A DNA stretch of 52,892 nt from Streptomyces sp. CBMA123 (GTDB lineage Bacteria > Actinomycetota > Actinomycetes > Streptomycetales > Streptomycetaceae). Each line of letters begins with the position of its first letter. Positions within the stretch are counted from its first letter, which is position 1. A program made the position numbers and the translations under genes. The notes beneath the pieces were generated by a model, which worked only from the letters and a program-made list of their open reading frames with translations, did not search any database and was not told the DNA's origin. Where the stretch lies: contig NZ_MECK01000246.1 in NCBI RefSeq assembly GCF_014596465.1, forward strand, positions 1-52,892, in the 5' to 3' direction. Shown in pieces: positions 36,163 through 44,578 of the stretch.

Positions 36163-37044
36163 TCAGGCTTCGATCTTCTCCAGGTCGTCCAGCAGGCTCG
36201 GGTGGGTCGGCTGCCAGCCGAGCGCGGCGCGGGCGCGGGCACCGGACGCGGGCTGGTCGGCCGCGAAGATCGGGCCGAGGGAACCGAAGTTCTCCTGTGG
36301 CACCGACTCGACGGGCAGGCCCAAGCGTCGGCCGATCACCGCGGCGATGTCGCGCACCGGGTCGCCCTCGTCGGCGACGGCATGCCAGGCGCTTCCGGCC
36401 GGTGCCTTCTCCAGGGCGAGCCGGAACAGCACGGCGGCGTCCCGCGCGTGGACGGCCGGCCAGCGCTGCGCGCCGTCTCCGGGGTAGCCCGCGACGCCGG
36501 TGCGGCGGGCGATGTCGGCGAGCAGTCCGGCGAACCCGCCCTGGCCCTCGTTGTGGACGGTGCGCGGCAGCCGTACCGCCGAGCTGCGCACGCCCCGGGA
36601 GGCGAGGTCGAGTGCGCGGGTCACGGAGCGGCTGCGTCCGGCGACGGGCCCGTCGGTCGGCAGCGGGTCGTCCTCGATGGCGACGCGACCCGCCACGCAG
36701 GGGGTGCCGGACGCGGTGACGAGCGGCTTGTCGGTGCCCACGAGGGCGTCGCCCAGGGCGGCGAGCGCGGCGCCTTCCTCCGCGATGCCGTGGGCCAGCG
36801 CCTCGGGTGAGCTGAAGTCGTTGCTGAAGGCGAGGTGGATGACGCCGTCCGCCTGCTGCGCGCCGGCGCGCAGCACCGCGAGGTCGGCGAGCCCGCCGCG
36901 GAGCACGGCGGCGCCGGCGGCCTCGGCGCGCGCCGCGGAGGCGTCGGAACGGGTGAGGGCGGTGACCGAGTGGCCGGCGGAGAGCAGTTCGGCGACGACG
37001 GCCGAGCCGATCAGACCCGTACCGCCGGTGATGAAGACGCGCAT
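36163..37044 (-). CDS. NAD(P)-dependent extended SDR / nucleoside-diphosphate-sugar epimerase-like reductase
   Basis: 293 residues. The Rossmann motif FITGGTGLIGSAVVAEL opens the protein, and VIHLAFSND carries the next strand. The classical YxxxK is not obvious, as in several atypical NmrA/epimerase-like proteins. GGAGG lies five nt before the ATG. It is divergent from a TetR gene with two operators between them, so it is the probable target of that repressor and may detoxify or reduce a compound sensed by it. Confidence 0.85.
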   Translation of the reverse strand: MRVFITGGTGLIGSAVVAELLSAGHSVTALTRSDASAARAEAAGAAVLRGGLADLAVLRAGAQQADGVIHLAFSNDFSSPEALAHGIAEEGAALAALGDALVGTDKPLVTASGTPCVAGRVAIEDDPLPTDGPVAGRSRSVTRALDLASRGVRSSAVRLPRTVHNEGQGGFAGLLADIARRTGVAGYPGDGAQRWPAVHARDAAVLFRLALEKAPAGSAWHAVADEGDPVRDIAAVIGRRLGLPVESVPQENFGSLGPIFAADQPASGARARAALGWQPTHPSLLDDLEKIEA

Positions 37045-37061
37045 GACGACCTCCAAGGAGT

Positions 37062-37113
37062 GATGCGACTGCTGTCCCATCACTGTAGCCGGTGATGCGA
37101 CACATGTCGCATC
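37062..37113. promoter_or_regulatory. Two TetR operators in the divergent promoter
   Basis: GATGCGAC-ACAT-GTCGCATC (37094-37113) is a perfect 20-bp palindrome, and GATGCGAC-TGCT-GTCCCATC (37062-37081) is the same site with one mismatch. Their centres are 32 bp apart, about three turns, on one face of the helix. They lie between the reductase and tetR genes. The tetR gene has TAGGAT seven nt before its ATG, so its message is probably leaderless. Confidence 0.75.
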
Positions 37114-37128
37114 GCTTAGGATGGTCGT

Positions 37129-37710
37129 ATGCCGAGATGGAAGCCTGATGCCCGACAGCGCCTGGTCGTGGCCGCGCTCGGCCTGTTCGCCGAGCAGGGC
37201 TACGACGAGACGACGGTCGCCCAGATCGCCGAGCGTGCCGAACTCACCCGGAGCACGTTCTTCCGCCACTTCTCGGACAAGCGCGAGATCCTCACCGCGG
37301 GCCAGAACGCCCTGAGCCGGCTGCTGGCCGAGGGCATCGACGCCGCTCCCCCGGACGCGACACCGATGACGGCCGTCGCGGCCGGCCTGGAGCGCGCCTC
37401 GGGCGAGATGACGGCGTTCAACCGCTCGCTCGGCCCGCTGCTGCGCGCGGCGGTCGAGGCGAACGAGGAGTTGCGCAGCCGCGAGGCGCTGAAGTGCGTC
37501 GGCATGGCCGCGGTCATGGTCGACGCACTGAAGCGACGGGGCGTCACGGAAGCCGCGGCCCAGGTGGCGGCCGAACTCGGCATGCTCGCGTTCAGGCTCG
37601 GATACACCCGGTGGACCGACCCGGCCCGCGACGAGGACCCCGGAGAGCTGGCCGACCATACGCGGGCCGCGTTCGACGAACTCCGCGCGGCCGTCACGGA
37701 GCTGCGGTAG
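37129..37710 (+). CDS. TetR family transcriptional regulator
   Basis: 193 residues. The N-terminal helix-turn-helix is ETTVAQIAERAELTRSTFFRHF (about residues 27-48), the classical TetR pattern. The rest is an alpha-helical ligand domain (50-190). It is divergent from the reductase gene and should bind the two GATGCGAC palindromes between them, repressing both itself and the reductase. The inducer is unknown. Confidence 0.92.
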   Translation: MPRWKPDARQRLVVAALGLFAEQGYDETTVAQIAERAELTRSTFFRHFSDKREILTAGQNALSRLLAEGIDAAPPDATPMTAVAAGLERASGEMTAFNRSLGPLLRAAVEANEELRSREALKCVGMAAVMVDALKRRGVTEAAAQVAAELGMLAFRLGYTRWTDPARDEDPGELADHTRAAFDELRAAVTELR

Positions 37711-37823
37711 CAGCGGGCTCCCGCCCTGGCCCCGCCGGGGCCACCGCTCGACCCCACCGCCGCCGCCCAGCGGCTGCACGCCGGCTGGGCTCGCGCCCGG
37801 TGCGCCGCGGGCGGGACCGACCA

Positions 37824-37864
37824 CCGAGGGGGTGGTGCCGGGTGAGCCGGCACCACCCCCTCGG
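37824..37864. terminator. Convergent terminator downstream of tetR
   Basis: A perfect 18-bp stem (CCGAGGGGGTGGTGCCGG and its complement) with loop GTGAG lies between the tetR stop and the stop of the GNAT remnant on the other strand. Confidence 0.8.
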
Positions 37865-37881
37865 CCTCGACGGCGTCCCGG

Positions 37882-38172
37882 TCAGCCGCGGCCGGCCGGG
37901 ACGGGCATCGCGCGCCAGGTGTCCGCGAGGATCTCCATGGTCACCAGCCGCATGGTGGTGTCGGCCTCGGGGAAGTAGCGCTCGATCTCGCCGGTGGGGG
38001 TGAAGCCGAAGCGGGTGACGGCCCGGACCGCCTCGGCGTTCTCCATGGACGTCATGCTCCACACCCGGGCGAGGCCGAGCTCGGCGAAGGCCAGCTTGAG
38101 CATCAGCCAGCCGACGTCGGCGGCGGTACGGTCGTGCGATTCATGTTCGAACCCTAACGAACCATCGTGCAC
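37882..38172 (-). pseudogene. GNAT acetyltransferase remnant (C-terminal half)
   Basis: A 96-codon frame whose residues 20-75 match the C-terminal half of RimJ-type acetyltransferases (LMLKLAFAELGLARVWSMTS, then NAEAVRAVTRFGFTPTGE). The N-terminal strands and the acetyl-CoA loop (R/QxxGxG/A) are missing, and the first 18 residues do not look like the family. It is about half the usual 170-190 residues. Most likely a truncated gene; a short functional protein cannot be excluded. Confidence 0.65.
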
Positions 38173-38203
38173 TGAGGATGCGTCGGGGTTCCGCCCGGCC
38201 CCC

Positions 38204-39067
38204 TCAGAGCGGCACCGCTCCCGCCACGGCCGTCGCCGCGAGCACGACGGTCAGCAGCACGTGGAACAGCAGGCCCCGCTCCTCCGAACGCCGCTCCGCC
38301 GCCCGGTCGAGGGTGAACTCGGCCGGATCGTCGGGCGTGTGATGGACCGTCAGTTCACGGCCGTACGCGCCGGCCGGGTCGACGAGGTGCTCGGTGCAGT
38401 GGGCCGTGACGGCCGTGCCCGCGCGGGTGGTGAACGAAAGGACCGGGGTGATGGTGGTCGAGGTGTGGCCGTCGTCCTGGTCGACGCTGACGTCCTTCAG
38501 GACCGCGACCACCCGCCCCTCCACCGAGTCCATCGCGGCCAGCCTGCCCAGCCGGGCGTTCTTGTCACGGACCGCCCCCGGCAGGTGGACGACCCCGAGG
38601 AGGGCCCACGGGCCACCGAAGCCGATCAGCGTCCACGGCCACCCCCAGTGGAGCGCGGCGAGGACCACCAGCCCGGCATACACCAGGAAGAGCGCGAAGG
38701 CCGGCCGGCCCAGTCCACGGCTCGGCTCCTCGGGGAGGTTGGCGAACCGGTAGGCGTGCGGCCTGCCCCGCGGGTGGCTGACCCCGATCTCCCGCCCCAC
38801 CCACGCCGCGGTGATCATCTCGCCGCGCTCACCGTCGTTGGTCACGGTGACGTCCTGCCCGGAGGCCGGGTCACGGTAGACGACCACCACCGCTATCCCG
38901 CCCTGCCGGGAGCCGCCGTGCCGGGGCTCCCCCACCCGGACGATCCGGCCCGTGAGCCGGACCGTCCGCTGCGCCCTGGTCACCCCGGCCAGCGACCTGC
39001 CGAACCCGGCCAGCGCCACCACACCCCACACCGCGCACCACAGCGCCAGGAACCCGTCCCACCCCAT
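38204..39067 (-). CDS. DUF3592-like membrane protein
   Basis: 287 residues. A first transmembrane segment (FLALWCAVWGVVALAGFG) is followed by an extracytoplasmic beta-domain (GRIVRVGEP, then VVVVYRDP and REIGVSHPRGRP). Two central membrane segments (about 122-160), a second copy of the beta-domain (VEGRVVAVLKD, then LTVHHTPDDPAEF) and a final membrane segment complete it. The two internal copies are DUF3592-like. GGAGGAGG precedes the ATG. The function is unknown; such proteins are common in Streptomyces, often in tandem as here. Confidence 0.75.
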   Translation of the reverse strand: MGWDGFLALWCAVWGVVALAGFGRSLAGVTRAQRTVRLTGRIVRVGEPRHGGSRQGGIAVVVVYRDPASGQDVTVTNDGERGEMITAAWVGREIGVSHPRGRPHAYRFANLPEEPSRGLGRPAFALFLVYAGLVVLAALHWGWPWTLIGFGGPWALLGVVHLPGAVRDKNARLGRLAAMDSVEGRVVAVLKDVSVDQDDGHTSTTITPVLSFTTRAGTAVTAHCTEHLVDPAGAYGRELTVHHTPDDPAEFTLDRAAERRSEERGLLFHVLLTVVLAATAVAGAVPL

Positions 39068-39089
39068 TGCCGTCCTCCTCCCGTTCCGG

Positions 39090-40196
39090 TCAGCCGCCGC
39101 TGCGCCGCAGCACGTCGCCCCGCCCGTCGGCCTCCAGGGTTGCGCTGCCCCCGTCGCCGGTCACCACGACCCTCAGGGTGAGCGGGCCGACGACGCCGTC
39201 GGCGGTGAGCTGCCAGCTCCGCGGGGAGCCGCCGCCCAGGCCGGCCCCGGCCTGTTCGACCAGGGCGGGGACGCGATCGTAGGGCAGGGAACGCGGGTCG
39301 AACCCGGGGCCCGGCACCCCGGCGGGGCGGAACACGACCGTCAGCTGGTGGTCCTGCACGAGGACGGTCAGTGCCTGGCGCTGATCCGCGTCCTGGGTCA
39401 ACGACTCGACGGCCCGGCGCAGTTCGCCCTGGTCGAGCATCGAGCGGCCCGGACCGAGGGTGACGGTGCCGGTCGCCGAGGTCACGCTGGTCACCGACGA
39501 GAACGAGGTGGTGGAGGAGGTGACGGACGCCCCGGGGGCGCCGCCGCCCTCGCGGGAGCCACCGTCCCGGGAGTCGAACAGGTCGGCGCGGAACGGCACC
39601 AGCACGGCGGTCGCGCCGAGCAGCAGGCCGAGCAGGGTGAGCAGACCGCCGGCGCAGCCCTTCGGGCTCTCGCTCTTCATCGCGGGGCCGGGCGCCGAGT
39701 CCAGGCACGCCCCGGCCGCCCGCTCCTCCCACTCCGGCGTCGGCCGCCGCACGATCCGCCCCTTCCACGGCCGGTCCGGCGGGTACTCCACCACCACGAC
39801 CCCGCGCGGCCGGAAGTCCGACAGCTCGACCAGGTTGACGTCCTGCCGGATCTCGACGCGGAACGCGGGCTCGCCGTCCGGGGCGACGGTCAGCTCGAAC
39901 CGCACCGGCACATCGCTGCCCTCGCTCCCGACCGCCTCCAGGCCCTCGATCAGCCCGAGCGCCGTCCGCGGCACCACGGCCGCCTCGCGGGCCCGGCGCG
40001 GCCGGGTGGCGAGGAGGAGGACCAGCCCGTAGGCCGTCGGCAGGGCGAGCCCCAGGACGATCAGCGGCGCCCGCCCGACGGCGCACCCGCCGATGAAGGC
40101 GGCCGGCGACGCACCGATCACACCGCCGGTCAGAAAGCCCAGGGCGAGGTCGGCAGACGTCCGGTGCGTGGGCGGCGCGCCCGCGGCTGTGGTCAT
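39090..40196 (-). CDS. Membrane protein related to the DUF3592 neighbour
   Basis: 368 residues. Two membrane segments near the N-terminus (about 14-62) and one at about 178-198 (GGLLTLLGLLLGATAVLVPF). The region between them (about 80-160, FELTVAPDGEPAFRVEIRQD and VVVVEYPPDRP) resembles the beta-domain of the adjacent gene. The C-terminal 150 residues include a Ser/Thr-rich linker (SVTSSTTSFSSVTSVTSATG) and a soluble domain predicted outside. It is 22 nt upstream of the DUF3592-like gene and in the same operon. No catalytic motif is visible. Confidence 0.7.
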   Translation of the reverse strand: MTTAAGAPPTHRTSADLALGFLTGGVIGASPAAFIGGCAVGRAPLIVLGLALPTAYGLVLLLATRPRRAREAAVVPRTALGLIEGLEAVGSEGSDVPVRFELTVAPDGEPAFRVEIRQDVNLVELSDFRPRGVVVVEYPPDRPWKGRIVRRPTPEWEERAAGACLDSAPGPAMKSESPKGCAGGLLTLLGLLLGATAVLVPFRADLFDSRDGGSREGGGAPGASVTSSTTSFSSVTSVTSATGTVTLGPGRSMLDQGELRRAVESLTQDADQRQALTVLVQDHQLTVVFRPAGVPGPGFDPRSLPYDRVPALVEQAGAGLGGGSPRSWQLTADGVVGPLTLRVVVTGDGGSATLEADGRGDVLRRSGG

Positions 40197-40440
40197 GGGG
40201 CCGATTGTGCACGTCCTGGCTGACAACCGACAGGCCTGTGACACAGGAGCCGGGGCGGAGCCCCTGCCGGGTGGCGAGGACGAGACGCCGTTACCGGAAC
40301 CTGACGGTACCGATGGGCGAGCGAAACGCTCTCCATACATCGGCCTGACATTCCGTTCGTACAGTGCCGGAGATCCCGACGGGTCGGACGGACCGCGGCC
40401 GCCCGACCGAACGAACCGCACCCGACCGAGATGGGCGACC

Positions 40441-41490
40441 ATGTCTGCCACACCCCGTGCACTCCCCCGCCTCCGCTCCTCCGCCGGAGCCCTTCTGCTG
40501 AGCGCCACGGCGGCGGTGGCGGTGCTGCCCACCGCGGCGGTCGCCGCCGAACCGGAGTCCGTCACCTCGCACTCCGGCGCCACGACCGCGCAGGAGCGCG
40601 AGCAGATCGACGCCTACTGGACGGCCGCCCGGATGAAGCGGGCGGGCGCCCTGGTCCCGGAGGTCACGCCGCTGCCCGCGGACGACGACACCCCCGAGGA
40701 CCCGCACCCGCTCGCGCCGAACACGCCGGACCCGGGGGCCGTCTGGACCCACGGCGGCGCGGTGGAGCGGAGCGTCGGCCGGCTCTTCTTCACCTTCTCC
40801 GACGGGTACGACGGCAGTTGCACCGCGACCGTCGTCAACAGCGCCAACCGCAGCACCCTCGTCACCGCGGCGCACTGCCTGCGGGCCGTCGGGGCGCCCA
40901 CCGCCGACGGCACCTGGAACCACAACCTCTACTTCGTTCCCGGCTACCGCAACGGGACGAAGCCGCTCGGCGGCTTCAGCGTCAAGACCATGGCCACCTC
41001 CTCCCGTTGGGACACCGCCCCCAGCGGCACCACCTCGGCGGACGTCGCCCTCGCCGGCTACGACACGGCCGTCCTGGTCGCGAACCCCTCGGCCGACGGG
41101 CGCCGGATCGCGGACGTCACCGGGAGCCAGCGGATCTCGTTCGGCAGGCCGACCGGGGACGAGTTCGACCACACCTTCGGGTATCCGAAGGACCGGCTCA
41201 ACAACCCCGCTGCCAAGTACGCCGGTTCACGCATGATCCACTGCGCCGGACCGGCCCGGCCCGCCCCCAAGTCCCCCCAACTGTGGGGCGAGACCTGCGA
41301 CATGTCCCACGGCGCGAGCGGCGGCCCCCACTTCGCGCAGTTCGACACCCGCACCGGCACCGGCACCGTCGTCGGCGTCACCACCACCACCGACGACCTC
41401 GCGGGCGGGCAGCCCGGCACGCTCTACGCCACCCGCTTCGGCGACAGCGCCCACCGCCTCTACGACTGGGCCCGGACCCGCCCGTCCTGA
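40441..41490 (+). CDS. Secreted trypsin-like serine protease
   Basis: 350-residue-class protein (349 codons plus stop). The signal peptide ends near AVAAE (residue 36), and a propeptide-like acidic region follows to about residue 100. The catalytic triad is His145 (VTAAHCL), Asp201 (ADVALAGYD) and Ser293 (HGASGGPHF). Cysteines flank the His and Ser loops. It resembles the glutamyl-endopeptidase/trypsin-like proteins common in Streptomyces secretomes. The 244-bp gap upstream is divergent from the membrane protein gene and shows no clear operator. Confidence 0.9.
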   Translation: MSATPRALPRLRSSAGALLLSATAAVAVLPTAAVAAEPESVTSHSGATTAQEREQIDAYWTAARMKRAGALVPEVTPLPADDDTPEDPHPLAPNTPDPGAVWTHGGAVERSVGRLFFTFSDGYDGSCTATVVNSANRSTLVTAAHCLRAVGAPTADGTWNHNLYFVPGYRNGTKPLGGFSVKTMATSSRWDTAPSGTTSADVALAGYDTAVLVANPSADGRRIADVTGSQRISFGRPTGDEFDHTFGYPKDRLNNPAAKYAGSRMIHCAGPARPAPKSPQLWGETCDMSHGASGGPHFAQFDTRTGTGTVVGVTTTTDDLAGGQPGTLYATRFGDSAHRLYDWARTRPS

Positions 41491-41671
41491 CCGTCCCGGG
41501 GACGGTGCCCGCCGCCCCCGCGTGGGACGGCAGGCACCGGGCCTGGCTACGGCGAGGGCCGGCAGGGAGCCGGCCGGCGGCCTGCGCCGTCCCGGCGGGC
41601 CGAGCGGCCGGGGGCCGACTGAACGCCGTCGGGGGCGGGTAGGCCCCGGGCGTCCACCAGGGAGGGAGCGG

Positions 41672-42103
41672 ATGTCGCTGCCGCTGACGGGTACCAGTGT
41701 GCTCGCGCTGGAACAGGCGGTGGCCGCGCCACTGGCCTCCAGGCACCTGGCCGACCTGGGCGCCCGGGTGGGGAAGATCGAGCGGCCGGACGGCGGCGAC
41801 TTCGCACGCGGCTACGACCACAGCGTCAACGGGCTGGCCAGCCACTTCGTCTGGCTCAACCGCGGCAAGGAGTCCGTCGTCCTCGACCTCAAGACGCCCG
41901 GGGGCCGCGCCGTGCTGACCGACCTGGTGGCCGGCGCCGACGTCTTCCTGCAGAACCTGGCCCCCGGCGCGGCCGCCCGCCTCGGCTTCGGCGCCGCCGG
42001 ACTGCGCGCCCGGCACCCCCGGTTGGTCACCGTCGATCTCTCCGGCTACGGCTCCGGGGATGAGGATGCACCCTCACACCTCTGCCTTGACCTGGAGAAA
42101 TAG
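41672..42103 (+). pseudogene. CaiB/BaiF CoA-transferase, N-terminal fragment
   Basis: The first ~130 residues match class III CoA-transferases: LADLGARVGKIERPDGGDFAR, shown in part, then FVWLNRGKESVVLDLKTPGGR and LVTVDLSGYG. The family then continues for about 270 residues, but here the match stops after SGYGSG (about 42060) and a 12-residue unrelated tail follows to TAG. The C-terminal end of the same family reappears at 47407-47520. The gene is therefore broken by the island. GGGAGG precedes its ATG, so the fragment may still be translated but cannot be active. Confidence 0.85.
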
Positions 42104-42139
42104 GCGAAGGTGTCCTGGTACACGACATTTGGAGCGCCC

Positions 42140-42172
42140 GACGGCCCCCGTTCTGTGACAGCGGGGGCCGTC
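42140..42172 (-). terminator. Terminator of the RiPP-like operon
   Basis: An 11-bp stem GACGGCCCCCG and its complement with an 11-nt loop lies about 70 bp past the stop of the last operon gene. Confidence 0.65.
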
Positions 42173-42240
42173 ACGGAACGGGGACGGGCCCGCCGCTGGG
42201 GTTGAAAGCGGCGGGGTGCGAGATGGTCAGAGGCGGTCGA

Positions 42241-43506
42241 TCATGCGGACGTCGCTACGGCCGGGACCAGCGGGAGGTTCGTGACGGTGCGCAAAGCCTG
42301 GTCGCGGGCGCGGAACCCGAAGCTGATGAGGGTGACGCTCTCCCCGGTGCTGAGGGGCGTACGGCCGTGCGGGGTGAGGGCACCGTCGAAGACGACGCAG
42401 TCACCCGGGGCGAGCGCGCATTCGAGGTAGCCGTCACCGCTGATGAAGGCGGTGGTGCTTACGCGGGCGGCTCCGGCGGAGCGCTCGTGCCGGAGGCAGA
42501 GGATCATGTTGGCCTCGCCGAAGCCCAGATCATCCACGTGGAAGTCGAGGAACTGCCCTTCCGTGTAGGCGATGTAGACGGCGGCGTGGGGCTGCTCGAC
42601 TTCCAGGCCTGTGGACCGCGCTACGACCGCAGCGAGATCGACCAGCCCGGCGAAGCGGGTCGCGGTGTCGCCGACGGCCGCGTTCCACTTGCCGTTGTGG
42701 AGGTACCCGTTGGCCGCGATGACCTTCTCAGCTTCCTCCGCCATGGCGTCGATCAGCTCGGCGGGGAGCGACTGATCACGCTGGTGGCGCAGGTGGCGCG
42801 GGTGCACTCGTTGGCACGCGGCGAGCGCCCGTGCAGCGTCCCGCAGGGCTGGGAAGTCCTCCGCCCACCGAGCCGGCACCCCGGCCGAGCTGCGGGCCTG
42901 GAGCCACGAGGTCCACCTGCTGCTCCATTCGCTCGTCACCTCCCGGGGTGCCGCCGTTGCCCCGGCCTGGCTGATCAGAAGCTCGACCTGGAAGATTGCA
43001 GCCTGCGTGGACTCGACCAGCCCGGCGTCCCTCTTGGCGATCCGCAGCCGCATCGCCTCCTGCAGGTAACCCAGGGCGCCCACAAGGTCGCCGCACTCCA
43101 TGAGGTGTTTGCCGGTGTGCTGGAGGGCGAAGTCCACGAGTTCCGGGTGTTGGTGGCGCGCGGTGTTCAGCGCGCTTCGGTAGAGCGCGTCCGCAGTCTG
43201 CGTGTCGCCGGAGTAGCGGTGTGCGTCGGCGAGATTGAGGCCGGTGGCGACGACCGCCCGCGAGTTGCCGAGGCCCGCGGCCAGGTCGAGCGACTGCCGC
43301 AGGAATGCGCGGGCCTCGTCGTGGTTGCCCAGGGACAGCTGGCCGATGCCAATCCATCTGGTCAGGAGCCGGGCACGAGCGGGGTCGTTTCCGTGGGGCA
43401 GGGCCCGCAGTTCCTCGTGGAGCCGGGCGACTGCGGCGATCAGCTCGTCCCGGTCGGTGGGGACCATCCGCAGGCTGTCGTCGTGGGTGATGAGGTGATC
43501 CAGCAC
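42241..43506 (-). CDS. TPR-domain protein fused to a 2-oxoglutarate/Fe(II) oxygenase
   Basis: 421 residues. The N-terminal half (about 20-200) contains tetratricopeptide-like helices (QLSLGNHDEARAFLRQSLDLA, quoted in part, then LADAHRYSGDTQTADALYRSAL). The C-terminal half (about 290-410) is a double-stranded beta-helix: His323-Val-Asp325 (FHVDD) and the distal His380 (LTPHGRTP) give the HxD...H iron triad, and SVTLISFGFR closes the fold. Prolyl-hydroxylase-like enzymes share this pattern. The TPR part could bind the peptide substrate. The GTG at 43506 has GGAGG four nt upstream. Last gene of the operon, 35 nt after the HExxH enzyme. A hydroxylation of the precursor is inferred. Confidence 0.8.
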   Translation of the reverse strand: MLDHLITHDDSLRMVPTDRDELIAAVARLHEELRALPHGNDPARARLLTRWIGIGQLSLGNHDEARAFLRQSLDLAAGLGNSRAVVATGLNLADAHRYSGDTQTADALYRSALNTARHQHPELVDFALQHTGKHLMECGDLVGALGYLQEAMRLRIAKRDAGLVESTQAAIFQVELLISQAGATAAPREVTSEWSSRWTSWLQARSSAGVPARWAEDFPALRDAARALAACQRVHPRHLRHQRDQSLPAELIDAMAEEAEKVIAANGYLHNGKWNAAVGDTATRFAGLVDLAAVVARSTGLEVEQPHAAVYIAYTEGQFLDFHVDDLGFGEANMILCLRHERSAGAARVSTTAFISGDGYLECALAPGDCVVFDGALTPHGRTPLSTGESVTLISFGFRARDQALRTVTNLPLVPAVATSA

Positions 43507-43541
43507 GTGACCTCCGTCGTTCGGGTGTGCTCAGCGTGGCA

Positions 43542-44468
43542 CTACAGGTGGTCGGTCTGGCCGCGCAGGTCGGCCAGCAGCTCCCGCCCGTGCGCGGTGA
43601 AGTGCTCGGTGAGGAGTTCGAGTTCGCGCATGAGGTAGCGCACGGCCGGCAGGCCCTCGTCGTAGGCGCTCTGGAAGCTCGCGCGCTCGGCGGGCGTGAG
43701 GTCGTCGCGGCGCAGTTCGGTCTGGCGGAACCGGAGCAGCTGGTTGTACACGGCGGTAGCGTGGAAGGCCCGGTCGATCTCCCAGAACCGGTTGCGGTCC
43801 TCGCCCTGTCCGGCTCGCCAGTTGATCTCGATCTTGGGGGAGGTCCGGGAGGAGTAGCCGTCGGCGAAGACCTGGTCCTGGAGGACGTGGAAGCTGATCG
43901 ACTGGTGGGTGCCCTCGTGCAGCAGGTTCTCCGCCAGGTACAGGTGGGAGGGCTGTTCGCTGACGGTGTTCGGCGGGATGTGGCGCGACGCCTTGTCGGA
44001 GAACACGATGACGTACGGGAGCGCGGGGTCGCTGGAGCTGGTCAGCGAGGAGACTCGGACACCGGGCTTGAGCCCCACCCACAGGAGCCCACGGACGAAC
44101 TCGCGCACGCGGGCGAACCCCTCAGGGTGGACCAGCGACAGGCGGTCAAGAGCCTGTGTGAGCGCCGTGCGGCGCTCGTCGGTGTGAGAGACGATCTCGT
44201 AGTCCGTCAGGTTGATCTCGTCGGCGATCTCCCCGGGCAGCTCGGCCTCGTACCAGTCGAACGTCATCCCTGCCACGGTGACGGTCTCGCTGCGCAGGGA
44301 GCGGGCGTGCTCCGCGTACGGGACGCCGGTCTTCACCAGGCGCTCCATCAGGGCGAACGGGAGAGCCGGTTCGGCGCCCTGCTCCCGCAGCCGGGTCAGG
44401 TCCGGGTCCTTGCGGTCGAGGTCGAAAAAGGAGCCGACGGGAACACGGGTGGCGATGGCGGTCTTCAA
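43542..44468 (-). CDS. HExxH-motif protein, probable alpha-ketoglutarate peptide beta-hydroxylase
   Basis: 308 residues. The motif LLHEGTHQS places His184, Glu185 and His188 as metal ligands. The whole protein matches the HEXXH-domain family (TIGR04267 type) found in RiPP gene clusters, now named aKG-HExxH-type peptide beta-hydroxylases. These are not proteases: the motif binds iron for oxidation of a peptide side chain. A TTG at 44468 has AAGGAG eight nt upstream and is preferred over the GTG at 44501, which would place 11 extra residues over the ribosome-binding site. It follows the putative precursor gene, separated from it by a strong hairpin. Confidence 0.82.
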   Translation of the reverse strand: MKTAIATRVPVGSFFDLDRKDPDLTRLREQGAEPALPFALMERLVKTGVPYAEHARSLRSETVTVAGMTFDWYEAELPGEIADEINLTDYEIVSHTDERRTALTQALDRLSLVHPEGFARVREFVRGLLWVGLKPGVRVSSLTSSSDPALPYVIVFSDKASRHIPPNTVSEQPSHLYLAENLLHEGTHQSISFHVLQDQVFADGYSSRTSPKIEINWRAGQGEDRNRFWEIDRAFHATAVYNQLLRFRQTELRRDDLTPAERASFQSAYDEGLPAVRYLMRELELLTEHFTAHGRELLADLRGQTDHL

Positions 44469-44497
44469 AGCGAACTCTCCTTGAGTGTGGTGTGCGC

Positions 44498-44548
44498 GCA
44501 CGGGGGGGCGGGTCGGCTGGGAGGTGGCCCGAGCCGACCCGCCCGTGC
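44498..44548 (-). terminator. Strong hairpin between precursor peptide and modification genes
   Basis: GGGCGGGTCGGCT pairs exactly with AGCCGACCCGCCC across a 13-nt loop, with an outer GCAC/GTGC extension. It sits directly after the precursor stop and before the ribosome-binding site of the HExxH gene. Such partial terminators commonly give RiPP precursors a higher message level than their enzymes. Confidence 0.6.
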
Positions 44549-44578
44549 CGTCAACTAACCGGCGTCAGTTGGGTGCGG

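Noticed and set aside
43542..44468. HExxH protein as a secreted zinc protease
   Set aside because: It has no signal peptide or propeptide, and the whole-length match and context fit the aKG-HExxH peptide-hydroxylase family better.
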